Shown here one piece after another: positions 50,119 through 60,148 of a stretch of 64,000 nucleotides of DNA. Source of the stretch: Symbiodinium kawagutii (lineage: Eukaryota > Sar > Dinophyceae > Suessiales > Symbiodiniaceae); NCBI GenBank assembly GCA_009767595.1, contig VSDK01011632.1, positions 125,427 to 189,426 on the forward strand. Direction: 5' to 3'. A model generated the notes under the pieces. It was not told the origin of the DNA. It worked only from the letters and a program-made list of their open reading frames with translations, and did no database searches. The position numbers and the translations under genes are program-made. Position 1 is the stretch's first letter, and every line of letters starts with the position of its first letter.

Positions 50119-51258
50119 CCACCCATTGACGATAGCAAGTAGCGGTCAAAGAAACCAAACTTGATGCTCAGCGATTGTTAATGATGGTTAGTGTAGTGCT
50201 AAGCAACTGTTGATGATGGTTAATAGTGCTTGGCGATTGTTAATGATGGTTGATGGTGGCTGGTAGTTCTTGATGATTGTCAATGTTGCCTTTCCGAAGG
50301 TTAGTGAATATTAGTTTATCTTTTGAAAAAGTTAATGATGGTGGATGATGCTTGATGACGGTTTGCAAAAGTCTTGATGATGATTGACGATGCGTAGTGA
50401 TGGTGATTCCGATTTTGTGAATGGCTCCCGCTTGGTAAGCGGTGGTTTGAACAAAACAGGGATATTGCTTCAGCTCACAAGTCTCTGCCAAAAAGAAGTA
50501 AGTGGGGCACTGTGGGGTGGTTTAGGATGTATCACCATTGTATGAAACACCCACACTGATCATTTTTGTGCATATTGAGAGTGAACAAGCATTTGCTGTA
50601 GTATGTTTTGGTTGTAAACTTAACTTTGTGTTTGCTCCTCTTGGCACGTGTCCACGGTACTAAATATAGATGTACACTTGGTAAATAAATATCACATTGT
50701 AATAGTGACAGGTTAAGCTTTAATGATCAATCAATTGCTATCATTGCTGTTAATGATTGTCAAACCAACATTTAAACATTGGTCAACAGGGATAAACATG
50801 GCTGTGAAGTAAATTGAGAATCATTGTCAGTTCTCATTTCTCATCCCCTTTTATTATTGACTACTGATTATCAACCAGCTAATGAAGCACCATAAGCCCA
50901 CACTAAAACCCAATTTCAGCTTCCAAACTAGTCAGTCAGTTAAAGCGTTTGAACGTTGACTGTCATCATCACTATTAACCAAAAGTTTATCACCCTATTA
51001 AACACTATACTCAGCTTATAACCCCCTAGAATGCCATCAAATGAAACTCAACCACAAGTGCATCCCCCGAAATCCCCCCTCAAACAAAAAATGAAACTTA
51101 CCCGCAAGCTAGTCCCCTATAGACCGCGAGGCTTATTACCACCCTTTTCACCACTATAATTCCCTAGAAAATCGCCAAAGTGCACGCACAAGTCACCCTC
51201 CAAACTCAACCAACGAAGCTCTGCCCAACAGGCACGACCAACCGTAACCCTGGCTCAC

Positions 51259-51300
51259 CTCCTGCCGTGACGCGGCCCTGGCAGGTGCCTGCAGGGAGCT
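51259..51300 (-). CDS. Candidate 42-nt exon
   Basis: Bounded by ACCCCCAG|AGC and CAGGAG|GTGAGC; reads SSLQAPARAASRQE. Both splice sites are canonical. Confidence 0.4.
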
Positions 51301-51353
51301 CTGGGGGTAGTGGCGAGGTTCTATGGGGGATAACTGGGGATGCACACAATAGG

Positions 51354-51463
51354 TATATGGGTGTTTCTCAAAATGGGGAACTCCCAAAATGATGAGTTCT
51401 TTTCTGTAAATGAATAATATTGGCTGCTTTGGGGATGCCCCTATTTTGAGAAGCACCCATATG
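51354..51463. mobile_element. Family A element abutting a family B element
   Basis: TATATGGGTGTTTCTCAAAA to TATTTTGAGAAGCACCCATA; shares CCATATGG with the family B copy at 51,456-51,582. Confidence 0.62.
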
Positions 51464-51582
51464 GCTGTGGGTCAAGCAGTTAACCAACCAATTTCATAGG
51501 GGATGATAACCAACAATAATAGGGAAAACAATGGATAATAGTGGGGGAAACCAGGGGTACAGGGTTTTGACCCATAGCCATA
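51456..51582. mobile_element. Family B element, reverse orientation
   Basis: CCATATGGCTGTGGGTCAAG to GGGTTTTGACCCATAGCCAT. Confidence 0.6.
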
Positions 51583-51997
51583 TTATTCTTGGTCAATCGC
51601 ATGGGTATACCCACTATTAGGTATCCCCCAAATTTAGGTATACGCCACTATTCTTGGTTAATCCCATGGGTATATTGGGGTCCCATGGTTCTCCCCGCTG
51701 TTAAGACGTGATATGGTGATATTACTAGGGAAGATTAGTGATTAACTGTAGGGTTTAATATTGGTGGTGGTTGATTAGTGATTCACTATTAGTGGTTAAT
51801 TCACAATATTATGGGAACATTAATGGTTGATGACTGGATAGCCAACTTAGTAAGAAACAAAGTGGTCTACTAACTAGCAAAAAATACAAGATGATATTTA
51901 AATGGTTGATCCATGGTTAATATTGGCTGACTATCGGGGATAATAACCAACAACACTGGAAAAAACAACCATTAGATATTGATGGCTATTGACAGCT

Positions 51998-52005
51998 ATT
52001 GATGG

Positions 52006-52065
<60 letters not shown>

Positions 52066-52092
52066 CGATGATGATGATGAGGAGGAGGAGGA
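51998..52092 (+). repeat. GAT array passing into GAG
   Basis: About 25 GAT units followed by GAGGAGGAGGAGGAG. The poly-Asp frame on the plus strand is a repeat artefact. Confidence 0.95.
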
Positions 52093-52790
52093 GGATCGTG
52101 ATGATGTTGGGGTATGTAGTCAATGGATGGTTACCTTAGAGGAGAACCAAGAATCAGGTTTATATAACGCTTTATGATGGTGATGATGATCCACCAATTT
52201 GCTAGTTATGAAATGTAATAGGCAAAGATAAAGATAAGGGGTACAGAACAACAAATAGTTGGTATTTCCATGAAAAATCTCTTGAGGAGCCAGCAGCTTC
52301 TAAGATCAGCAACGCCTGGTGTGTAGCCTTTCATGATCAGTACAAGCACTCAAGGACGTCGTAGACTGAGGATCCGATGAAACGGAGCCCAATCTGTGAC
52401 GCTCAGTTGATCTTAACTGGATCGCTCGTCATCTCCTGCTGTGTATTTGCACCTCCTGTTCTCCCTCTACAGTAACCAGTTGTTACTGATTAGTTGAAGC
52501 CTGGATGCTTAAAGGGTAATGTTGAACCTTGTAGCCTACTTGTTTGATCCATTGGTGAATGTAACCATGGGCATTGTTCACCGTTTTCTCCATGCTGTAA
52601 CCCACAAAAGGCGAGTTATATACAATCCCCATGGTTCCTCACCAGTGACCAAGTAGGTCATAAGTGGTCTATAATCACGGTTATAATCCCTATAAGCTAG
52701 CTGATGTAACCATGCTTACCAACCAACACTGACCACATACTCGAGTTATATCTTGCATTGAACCATGGTCAGTTGCACCCTATTAGCTAT

Positions 52791-52904
52791 CACTTGGTGG
52801 TCTCTCAAAATAGGGAGCCCCGAAAATGGTTGCTTTATTATTAACAAATGACTATTAATGGATGACTTGGGGGTACCCCTATGGCTTGAGAAACCAGCAC
52901 TTGG
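52791..52904. mobile_element. Family A element
   Basis: CACTTGGTGGTCTCTCAAAA to GGCTTGAGAAACCAGCACTT; the 5-base CACTT/GCACTT flanks match. Confidence 0.55.
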
Positions 52905-52972
52905 GTCCCCATCCCAACCTCCACCTTCGCCGCGACGCGTGGCGCATCAGCAGGATCCAGGCACGGGGTCTC
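52900..52972 (-). CDS. Candidate exon, unassigned
   Basis: After CTTCGTAG reads ETPCLDPADAPRVAAKVEVG then MGTQV, running into a family A element. Confidence 0.43.
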
Positions 52973-53679
52973 CTACGAAGGGCACCACTGGTGTAGGCCA
53001 ACGACATGGCTCCCAAGGGCTATATGATAAGGGTCAGTACCGGATACTAACGTTCTTCATTTGGTGATATGAGAACTGAAACATGAGGGTTGTATAGTAA
53101 GGGTTTTCTAATCAGGTGAATACTGGTTGGCAATGGTTATTGAGGGGTTATGTGGTTTCTAAGGGGTTCATAATGGCTATTTTGTATGATAAGGGTCACA
53201 TAGCAAGAGTTATATAACGGAGGCAAGATAAGATTATGACAGTTATGGCCGCTATTCCACGGATAACACTTCAGTACAGAGTCAGGGCAAATAATGGTGG
53301 ATGTTCAATAAAGATGAGGTTAATTGTCAATCAGGCTTCTTAATGATCACTTGTCATATGAGAAGGGTGAATTTGTTGATGTGAATGGTAAATGATGCGT
53401 GTCAATGATCACACATAGATCAAAGATACTTTTCAATGGTTGACGATGGTTTATGGTATTTGCAAATAATGTGTGACCAAAAACCTGTCAATGGGGATTC
53501 ACACGCCGTTTAGGAACCCAACTGGCATCTAACATAACGGGAACAGATCAGAAACGAAAATTGACATCAAAAAAAAAACAGTGATGGTGGCTCTCTGCTG
53601 AGTGTGGCATGATGACATCAGGGATGGCGATAGTAGAAACCACAATGAATATCAAGCGATGAACACCGTGAATGCCCCC

Positions 53680-53802
53680 CATGTGGCTGTGGGTCAAAAC
53701 CCCGTACCCCTGGTTCCCCTACTATCAACCATGGTTTCCCCTATGAAATTGCTGGTTACTATCCCCATTATTGGTTGGTTAATATTGACCCATACCCATG
53801 TA
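53680..53802. mobile_element. Family B element
   Basis: CATGTGGCTGTGGGTCAAAA to TTGACCCATACCCATGTA; CATGT on both sides. Confidence 0.6.
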
Positions 53803-53814
53803 TCCATAAATGTT

Positions 53815-53900
53815 TGCTTCTCCCAAGGCCGCTCTCCTCTCGAAAGAGGCCTGCAAAGACACCACCTGCTCAGCTGAGTTTCGGCCATGGATCCACTTGA
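53815..53900 (-). CDS. Candidate exon, unassigned
   Basis: Reads IHGRNSAEQVVSLQASFERR then AALGEAN, a helical pattern. A family B element adjoins. Confidence 0.42.
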
Positions 53901-54084
53901 CTCAAGGCGGCTGATTTCGAGTGGACAATAATCGTCACTGTAATGGTTGATGATGCTTACAGTTGTATGGCTAGTCCATATTTTGTTAGCTCATCAATCG
54001 TAGAAAACCTTTTGAGGTTGATGATGCTCACAGAATCTCACAGTAATGATTAGAAATTGTTATTGAATAGTTGTTGATGGCTAA

Positions 54085-55235
54085 TACGCTGCTTAGGAAT
54101 GCTGGACATGACCCCATCAACGTCATCCTCCCAGAACAAGAAGTGTAGAAACAACTGTTGTCTACTACTGGAAATCGACATATCATCAAACTGATTTCCC
54201 AAGAAAACGACAGCAAAACTTGGAAGTGAAAGGCTGGAAACTCTATCCCACTGCGCCAATTGGCTAGGAGAAGTGTTAGGTCGGGCAATGTGCTAAAGCT
54301 CTCAGTGTGATGTTGTACTTGCTGCGAAAAAAGCTATGAGTCGCCACTATCAGCGCTGACATGCCCACTCTGAAGAATTCTTTTGGGTCAGGCCAAACCG
54401 AAGTACACATGACATAGTTCAATCACCATCATGTTGGCTTTTGGGAAGCCGGGATACAAAGCAGGCCGCCCTACTTCATGGACATTTCAGTTTGTGAGTG
54501 GTTTGCGGAGTTTTTCGGCAAGCAAAATCATTGATTTCTGCAGGAATCCCCCGCTATCTTGGAAAACGCACTGAGTCTAATCAAAAAGCCAAAAAAGCAT
54601 CCAACAAATTATAGTGTATTTTGCATTTGTCATTTGTCCATACATTGAGCATCAATTTCCTGTCAAATTCCCTGGAGATCAGGGTCGACTGTGCTAGTAA
54701 AGAGCCGGACCTTTGATCTTCCATAATTCTGCTCCATTGTCACATCAGCAGAAATTTTGAAATGTCGGAAATCTGCTGGCGTATGATCGACCCTGAAGGA
54801 TAGAAGCATTTTGCAACCTCATTCCAAACCCGAGAAAGATTCGGAATAGCCTGAAAGCGTAAAGTCACAAACAGCCATGGGAAATCACGTGAACACCAAC
54901 AAATTTAGTGGGTCAATAAATTGGACAAGTGACTGCAATTTGCGCAGTATGATTCTATGAGCCCCATATGTTCCTGTTGGGAAACGATGCAATCTCCGAT
55001 GTTTGAAGGTTGGATCTATGCAATCCCATGCTCTCTCTCTCTCTCTCTCTTGACATCACTTCTTACAGGCTCTTACGACATTGCTGTGTCAGATCTGTTT
55101 TGACATCTTGCGCTTGGTTCTGCAAATGTTCACACAGAACATTCTCCCACAAACCTCTTTTGATGATATGTGTTCACCCAACTGCACAAATCAATCTGCA
55201 AAAAACACTATTAGAAGCATAGTCAAGATACGGTT
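54085..55235 (-). pseudogene. Decayed intronless coding remnant
   Basis: Successive minus-strand segments in different frames look strongly protein-like but are separated by stops and frame changes: ENVLCEHLQNQAQDVKTDL (about 55,140); HRFPTGTYGAHRIILRKLQ (about 54,960); AIPNLSRVWNEVAKCFYPSG (about 54,840); TMEQNYGRSKVRLFTSTVD (about 54,720); DPKEFFRVGMSALIVATHSF (about 54,390); QWDRVSSLSLPSFAVVFLGN (about 54,250) continuing to WEDDVDGVMSSIPKQ. A (GA)n run at 55,022-55,050 interrupts it. The family is not recognised. Some of the lower-coordinate segments could instead be functional exons. Confidence 0.45.
55022..55050 (+). repeat. CT dinucleotide run
   Basis: (CT)n of about 10-14 units within the decayed coding remnant. 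Confidence 0.9.
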
Positions 55236-55310
55236 GGCAATAGTCATGGCAAATTCATATCAATAACTCAATACGATGGCATCTTATTTACCAACTGAAT
55301 TGATGTGATA

Positions 55311-55430
55311 ACTGGCAATGGGTCAAAACCCTGTACCCCTGGTTCCCTACGAGGAACCATTGTTTTCCCTATTGCTGTTGGTAGTTATCCCCCACCTAGT
55401 CGGTTGGTTAATATTGAACCATAGCCAACT
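55311..55430. mobile_element. Family B element
   Basis: AACTGGCAATGGGTCAAAAC to ATTGAACCATAGCCAACT; a family C copy follows 5 bases later. Confidence 0.58.
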
Positions 55431-55434
55431 CACT

Positions 55435-55530
55435 GGTTGGTGGTTTCAACCCCAATGAACAAAATTAATCAACCAACCATTTGTTTATAATTGCTGTGGA
55501 AAATAAGACATGTCAATCAAACCACCAACC
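55435..55530. mobile_element. Family C element
   Basis: GGTTGGTGGTTTCAACCCCA to GTCAATCAAACCACCAACC. Confidence 0.6.
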
Positions 55531-55628
55531 CGTCGTTGATAACTCCACCAACCAGTAAATGTTTTCCCCTATGATTAACCATTGTTTTCCCTACTCTTGT
55601 TGGTCAAGATCCCTCATATTGATGGTCA

Positions 55629-55774
55629 ATATGGCAGTGGGTCAAAACCCCGTACCCTTGGTTCCCCATCATTAACCATTGTTTTCCCTTATTACTGTTG
55701 GTCATTAACCCCCATTCTTGGTTGGTTAATATTGACCCATACCCATACTGATGGTCAATATTGACCCATAGCCA
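55629..55774. mobile_element. Family B element with a duplicated right end
   Basis: ATATGGCAGTGGGTCAAAAC to TTGACCCATACCCATACTG, then again GGTCAATATTGACCCATAGCC. Confidence 0.55.
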
Positions 55775-55799
55775 TGTTGACAACTCCCCCAGCCATTGG

Positions 55800-55910
55800 T
55801 AAATCCTGAGCGATGGCCGCCGCAGCGCAGCTTGCCTTCCTTCTTTGCCGCACTTTTTCCTCGCGATGGTCCCCAGCTCTTGGAGGAGGAGCCGGCACCC
55901 CACATGTCAA
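55800..55910 (-). CDS. Weak candidate exon, Lys-rich
   Basis: A minus frame reads WGAGSSSKSWGPSRGKSAAK then KEGKLRCGGHRSGF; two other frames are open, so frame is uncertain. Confidence 0.3.
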
Positions 55911-55999
55911 GGGTTGATAGCAGTTAGTCATGTGTGGTTAATAGTGGTTAATATAGTGGCTAATAAAATAGTGGTTAATATAGTGGTTAATCATGTCTG

Positions 56000-56660
56000 A
56001 TATGGCTATATGGGTCCAAATGCCTCAGAAAGTCATTGATCGCTGCAAGAGGACATACAACTGATGAGAAGGGTAATGTGTAATGCATATGCCCGTTTGG
56101 CAAATTTACCCTCAAATCATCCATTATAGTAAGTAATAAACCAACCATTTCCCTGGTTTTCCAAAGAAAACCTCAATGTGTGCAGACGTTCTGGATCCCT
56201 ATGGACCCTCTAGACCATGGCCGCTACCAAGTCCTCAAGTAAAAAGGCTTAGAGGCACAGAACGACATCGGTCAATCAAGGACACGGATGGTTTGTTGAT
56301 CTGCCGACAGGAAATCCCCAGGCTCGTGGAATGATGAACATCAAACAGAGTCTCCGCATCTGACACTTAGGGTCTGGATGATGGTGATCAATTTGGGGCT
56401 AGAGGTTCACTCATGGCTAATCACGGTGGAAAAATAACCAACAATAGTTCTACAATGTTTAACGATAGTTGACAATGATCATCAAACAATTTCCTGGTTC
56501 TGAAAAATATCAATGATACAAATGATCGTTGATAATGATTTATAGAAACCAATTTGATAATGATATGAAGAAATATATTTCTATATCAATATATGATATA
56601 TGTTTTAAATATTATAGTATCTGATTATCATATTCTATATCATATGTATTTGAAAAATCG
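56000..56660. other. Non-coding stretch
   Basis: AT-rich, with a reverse-oriented family A fragment (AATAAACCAACCATTT) near 56,120-56,150 and TATATCAATATATGATATAT at 56,582. No exon seen. Confidence 0.45.
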
Positions 56661-56661
56661 T

Positions 56662-56805
56662 ATTGGTTACTGGTGGCTGCAGGTGAAGCCATCCATGACC
56701 TCCTCAACTGCGCGCGGAAGCGGCTCCGCGGCCACCTTTGGTCTCAGGTCCGCGAGCTCCGCGGCCACCTTTGAACGCCGGAACTCGCTGCCTGTGGCGA
56801 GCGAG
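56662..56805 (-). CDS. Candidate exon with an internal repeat
   Basis: Reads GLSLATGSEFRRSKVAAELA, then DLRPKVAAEPLPRAVEEVMD. The KVAAE unit occurs twice and the DNA is correspondingly duplicated (GGTGGCCGCGGAGC). Confidence 0.47.
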
Positions 56806-57284
56806 AGCCCTGGGGGGGTTGGTCTCCCAGGGTTAGCAGTCTATCATTGGTTGAGTCTCCCAGGGGATATTATGATCTCCAAGGGTTAGTCTTTCATCTA
56901 GGGCTTGATTTTCACATCAGTTATGGATATGGCTCATTGGTAATTGTTCCATTTCGTTCTAACTTTCTCTTTCACTCTTGCTCAATAGGAATGCCACAAC
57001 ATCACAGATGATTTTGTTGGTTGTCGCCCAGGGGTTGATTTTTACAGCCATATCCCACGCCACTTGTTTTTTTTTCTGGAGCCATGATGGCGTCCCTCGA
57101 AGCACAGATCTTCGACTCCCCCTAGCAAAAATAGCTGGTTAACTGATGAATAACTAGGGTACTCCCATGGCAACACCCATGTCATGATTTCAATGTTGTA
57201 AACGGCTAGTTTCACATGTCTCTAGTACATCTTGGGTTCCACCTCTAGATCTCTATTGTAACACCCCTAGCAAATCTGGCTGTT

Positions 57285-57369
57285 TACAACCACCGCCACA
57301 TGGACAATCTCCGCCTCCGCAGCTGTGGGTTGGGACCCAAGACCAAGGCAGCTTGAGCTCGGGTGCGTC
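57285..57369 (-). CDS. Candidate exon, Cys/Gly-rich
   Basis: After GTCGCAG reads DAPELKLPWSWVPTHSCGGG then DCPCGGGC. The Cys cluster suggests metal binding, but the family is unknown. Confidence 0.42.
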
Positions 57370-57389
57370 CTGCGACAAAGGATGGCTAA

Positions 57390-58187
57390 CTCTGCAAACG
57401 ATTGACGATGGATACTGGTGGTTAGATAAGGCTTAAGAAGGCTTAATCAGTAATCAGGCTTGATCATGGTGAGTAATTGATGATTAATTGAGGATTAATT
57501 GATGGATAATGGCTAATAGTGGTTCAAGGTTAGCTGAACGGTTGGTGAATTCGTTGAAGTTGACTGGGAACTGATGGTTGGTTGAGAATGGCTGATACTG
57601 GCAGTTTATGACACTACCAGTATGGTTGTTGATACTTCATGGTGCGGAACAAAGCAATCCAAGAGAACTGTAGATAGCAATTGCAGGGCTTAGAACGAGT
57701 GCACGATTAGTGAACAAACATGAACAAGCAATGGCAAGCAAAAGCCCTACTGGTTGAATCGTAGCTGATACTAGCAAGTGGCAGCTTATAGTGGTTGTTA
57801 ATGGTTTATGTTGGTTCATCATGGTTGATGACGGTTGATACTCAATACACTTGAATCATAGTCGATGATGGCTGAGATCATGGTTGATAATGGCTTTTGA
57901 CTATTGATTGATGGGTGTTGATCATTTGGAGTTGAGAGATCTTGATAGTTGATAGTGCTTCACAATGGTTGATAATGGTTGATACTGGTTGGTACTTGCT
58001 GGTCGACAACGGTTGATGTAGATGGAAACTCATAGTCAATGATATATTAGGACTATATAAATGGCTAATTGATCAGGACTAAGTGGCTAACCAATGGCAA
58101 TAAACAAGTTTAAAATTCTGACAATGTTACGCACTGATGGTTAGTTTCCACCAGCAGATCAGCAGTCACCCAAGCAGTCACAAACAC
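57390..58187. other. Word-rich non-coding tract
   Basis: GATAATGGTTGATACTGGTT-type words across 57,420-58,090; no exon seen. Confidence 0.6.
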
Positions 58188-58314
58188 TTGGCTGTGGGTC
58201 AAAACCCTGTACCCCTGGTTCCCCATCATTAAGCATTGTTTTCCCTTATTACTGTTGGTCATTAACCCCCATTACGCCCATTATTGGTTGGTTAATATTG
58301 ACCCATACCCGCTT
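58188..58314. mobile_element. Family B element
   Basis: CTTGGCTGTGGGTCAAAACC to AATATTGACCCATACCCGCT. Confidence 0.58.
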
Positions 58315-58629
58315 CATCAGTTGTGTCATATCATTGCCTCGGCATTTCCGTGAAGACCTCACCACCAAACAAGCCAGAAAACCATGACCGCTATAACCAT
58401 GAAAGTGGTTACCATCAATGCAACCAAATAAACACTTCGTACCAGTATAACAATCAGATAAGTACCAGTATAGTACCAGTATCAATGCAACTATCAGTAT
58501 ATCAACCAAACAAAGTACCAGTATAACAATGCAACATAGCATCACTGAGCCATAAAAAACCCCTTAGTAAAACCATACAGTATCCAAGAACCCTTAGTAT
58601 CACCACAGACGTACCCTTCGTCCTGTGCC

Positions 58630-58729
58630 TCCTGGATACCCTAACGGCCAACTGCAGCGAGTCATGAGCTCCTTTGCCGGCTGCCTTGGCATCTTCGTTG
58701 TCCAAACGGTCCAGGTCCCTGAGGGCAAG
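58630..58729 (-). CDS. Candidate exon, charged helix
   Basis: After TTTTTACAG reads LALRDLDRLDNEDAKAAGKG then AHDSLQLAVR. Convincing helical pattern. Confidence 0.47.
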
Positions 58730-59076
58730 CTGTAAAAACCACGTGTTGCTGGGTCGCACTGGTTGCTGTTGATGGCTGAAATGGTTGTTGGGCCAGTTGT
58801 TCACAAGGGCTTCTGAGAATGGTTGTGAATGATAATTGTGAGTTGTGTTTGATGCTAACTAGTGTTAGTCATAGTCATTCAAAATAGTAGTTTAGAAAAG
58901 TTGCATAGTAGTAAAAAAGCGGGTGAAACAGTGAAACAAACGGTCAAAGAACTTGCAGTCTCCCACAACGGATTGCTGAAAAACTGATCGTCTACCCATA
59001 AAGACTGACAACTGTGAGGGCTTCAAGAGAGAAACCCCGATTGGTTGGCTATATCCAACCAACTAGCATTCCATAT

Positions 59077-59160
59077 GCTTCCAGTTCCCATTCTAGTGGG
59101 TAACCAGCTGGTTTCTACTATTGGTTGAGGTTGCTTACCTATAAAAGTAGCTGGAAGGGT
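59077..59160. mobile_element. Family F palindromic element
   Basis: Left GCTTCCAGTTCCCATTCTAG, right ATAAAAGTAGCTGGAAGGGT; the middle ACCAGCTGGTTTCT is shared with the copy at 13.7 kb. Confidence 0.58.
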
Positions 59161-59560
59161 ATAGGGATTGCCTCCATGCCAGCTTGGATCTCATCCGAAC
59201 TTGCTTCTCTGGTTGGCAGAGCCCCAAATGTCGGAGCCATCCTCCGAGTTGGTAGGGTTGAAACAATGTTTTGGAAAAAAATGTCAGGGAAAAAAAGCAA
59301 ATGTTTGGAAGCACCCACGAGTTCTTGGTTGGTTCTCTCATGTTCTCCCTGAAAAATCTCCATGGTTCGACCGGCTTTCCCTATAAAATCTCCATGGTTC
59401 GCTGGAACCGGTCCATTGCTTCGTGGGTTCTCCATACAGAGAACACCTCGGAACCGTTCCGTTGCGCCTGAGGATGGAGTCCAAGCTGGGAATGGGATCG
59501 TCTTCCTAACGGCACCCGGCGGTTCATCATCCCAAGTATATGTGGTTAAGACTATCATAA
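59139..59560 (-). CDS. Candidate coding segment, unassigned
   Basis: A 139-residue open minus frame: TYTWDDEPPGAVRKTIPFPA, TERFRGVLCMENPRSNGPVP, HERTNQELVGASKHL. It partly contains a tandem CTCCATGGTTCG word and may include repeat-derived sequence. It lies downstream of a possible leader remnant. Confidence 0.35.
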
Positions 59561-59637
59561 TAGCGCTTAATAGTATCTGTGGAAAGAAGTTAACCGAAGG
59601 TTCACCGCTTTCGTTGCAGATTATATGACTATCCTAC

Positions 59638-59700
59638 CTGATGGCTTCACTCCTTTCTCCCACCAGTGCAGGCAGCGCAGCGCAAGCCCATTCTATTTTA
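59638..59700 (-). CDS. Weak candidate exon
   Basis: Reads KIEWACAALPALVGERSEAI before a stop, preceded by a possible leader remnant. Confidence 0.3.
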
Positions 59701-59719
59701 CTCCGGCCGCTTGAGTGAC

Positions 59720-59735
59720 TTGAGCCAAACGGCAA
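59720..59735 (-). other. Possible third spliced-leader remnant
   Basis: Minus strand reads GCCGTTTGGCTCAAG, then TCACTCAAG. The first part matches the 3' end of DinoSL with one T missing and one change. Protein-like minus-strand sequence follows (59,700-59,635 and 59,560-59,139). Confidence 0.35.
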
Positions 59736-60148
59736 TTGTAGTATATGCATGTTATGTGCTCATAGCTACCTCTACTGTCGTGGCATGTACATTCGCACCC
59801 CCCATGAGTTGCACATCACGTGGAACTCACCACTTGAAAATTCGAGGGTACGGCCACGTAGGTAGGCACATCCGGTCTAATTAATTTAGAAATGTTAATA
59901 TTGGCAATGAGGCGAAACAAACAGCAGAAACAACATGAAGTGTCCCGGAAAGATGTTCCTCAGTCGAAGACCGAAGCCATCTCACATCCATCATAGTACG
60001 AGCGTCGAAGACACAAGTACTCAGGATATGCCGGTTCACATGATGAATCAACAGCTTGTCAAATGATCATCCTCAAAGCCAATCTCAAAAGTTGATTTGG
60101 TCTAATCCCAGACCTTGGAACTACTGCCGGGCGCGTTCAGTCATCTCT

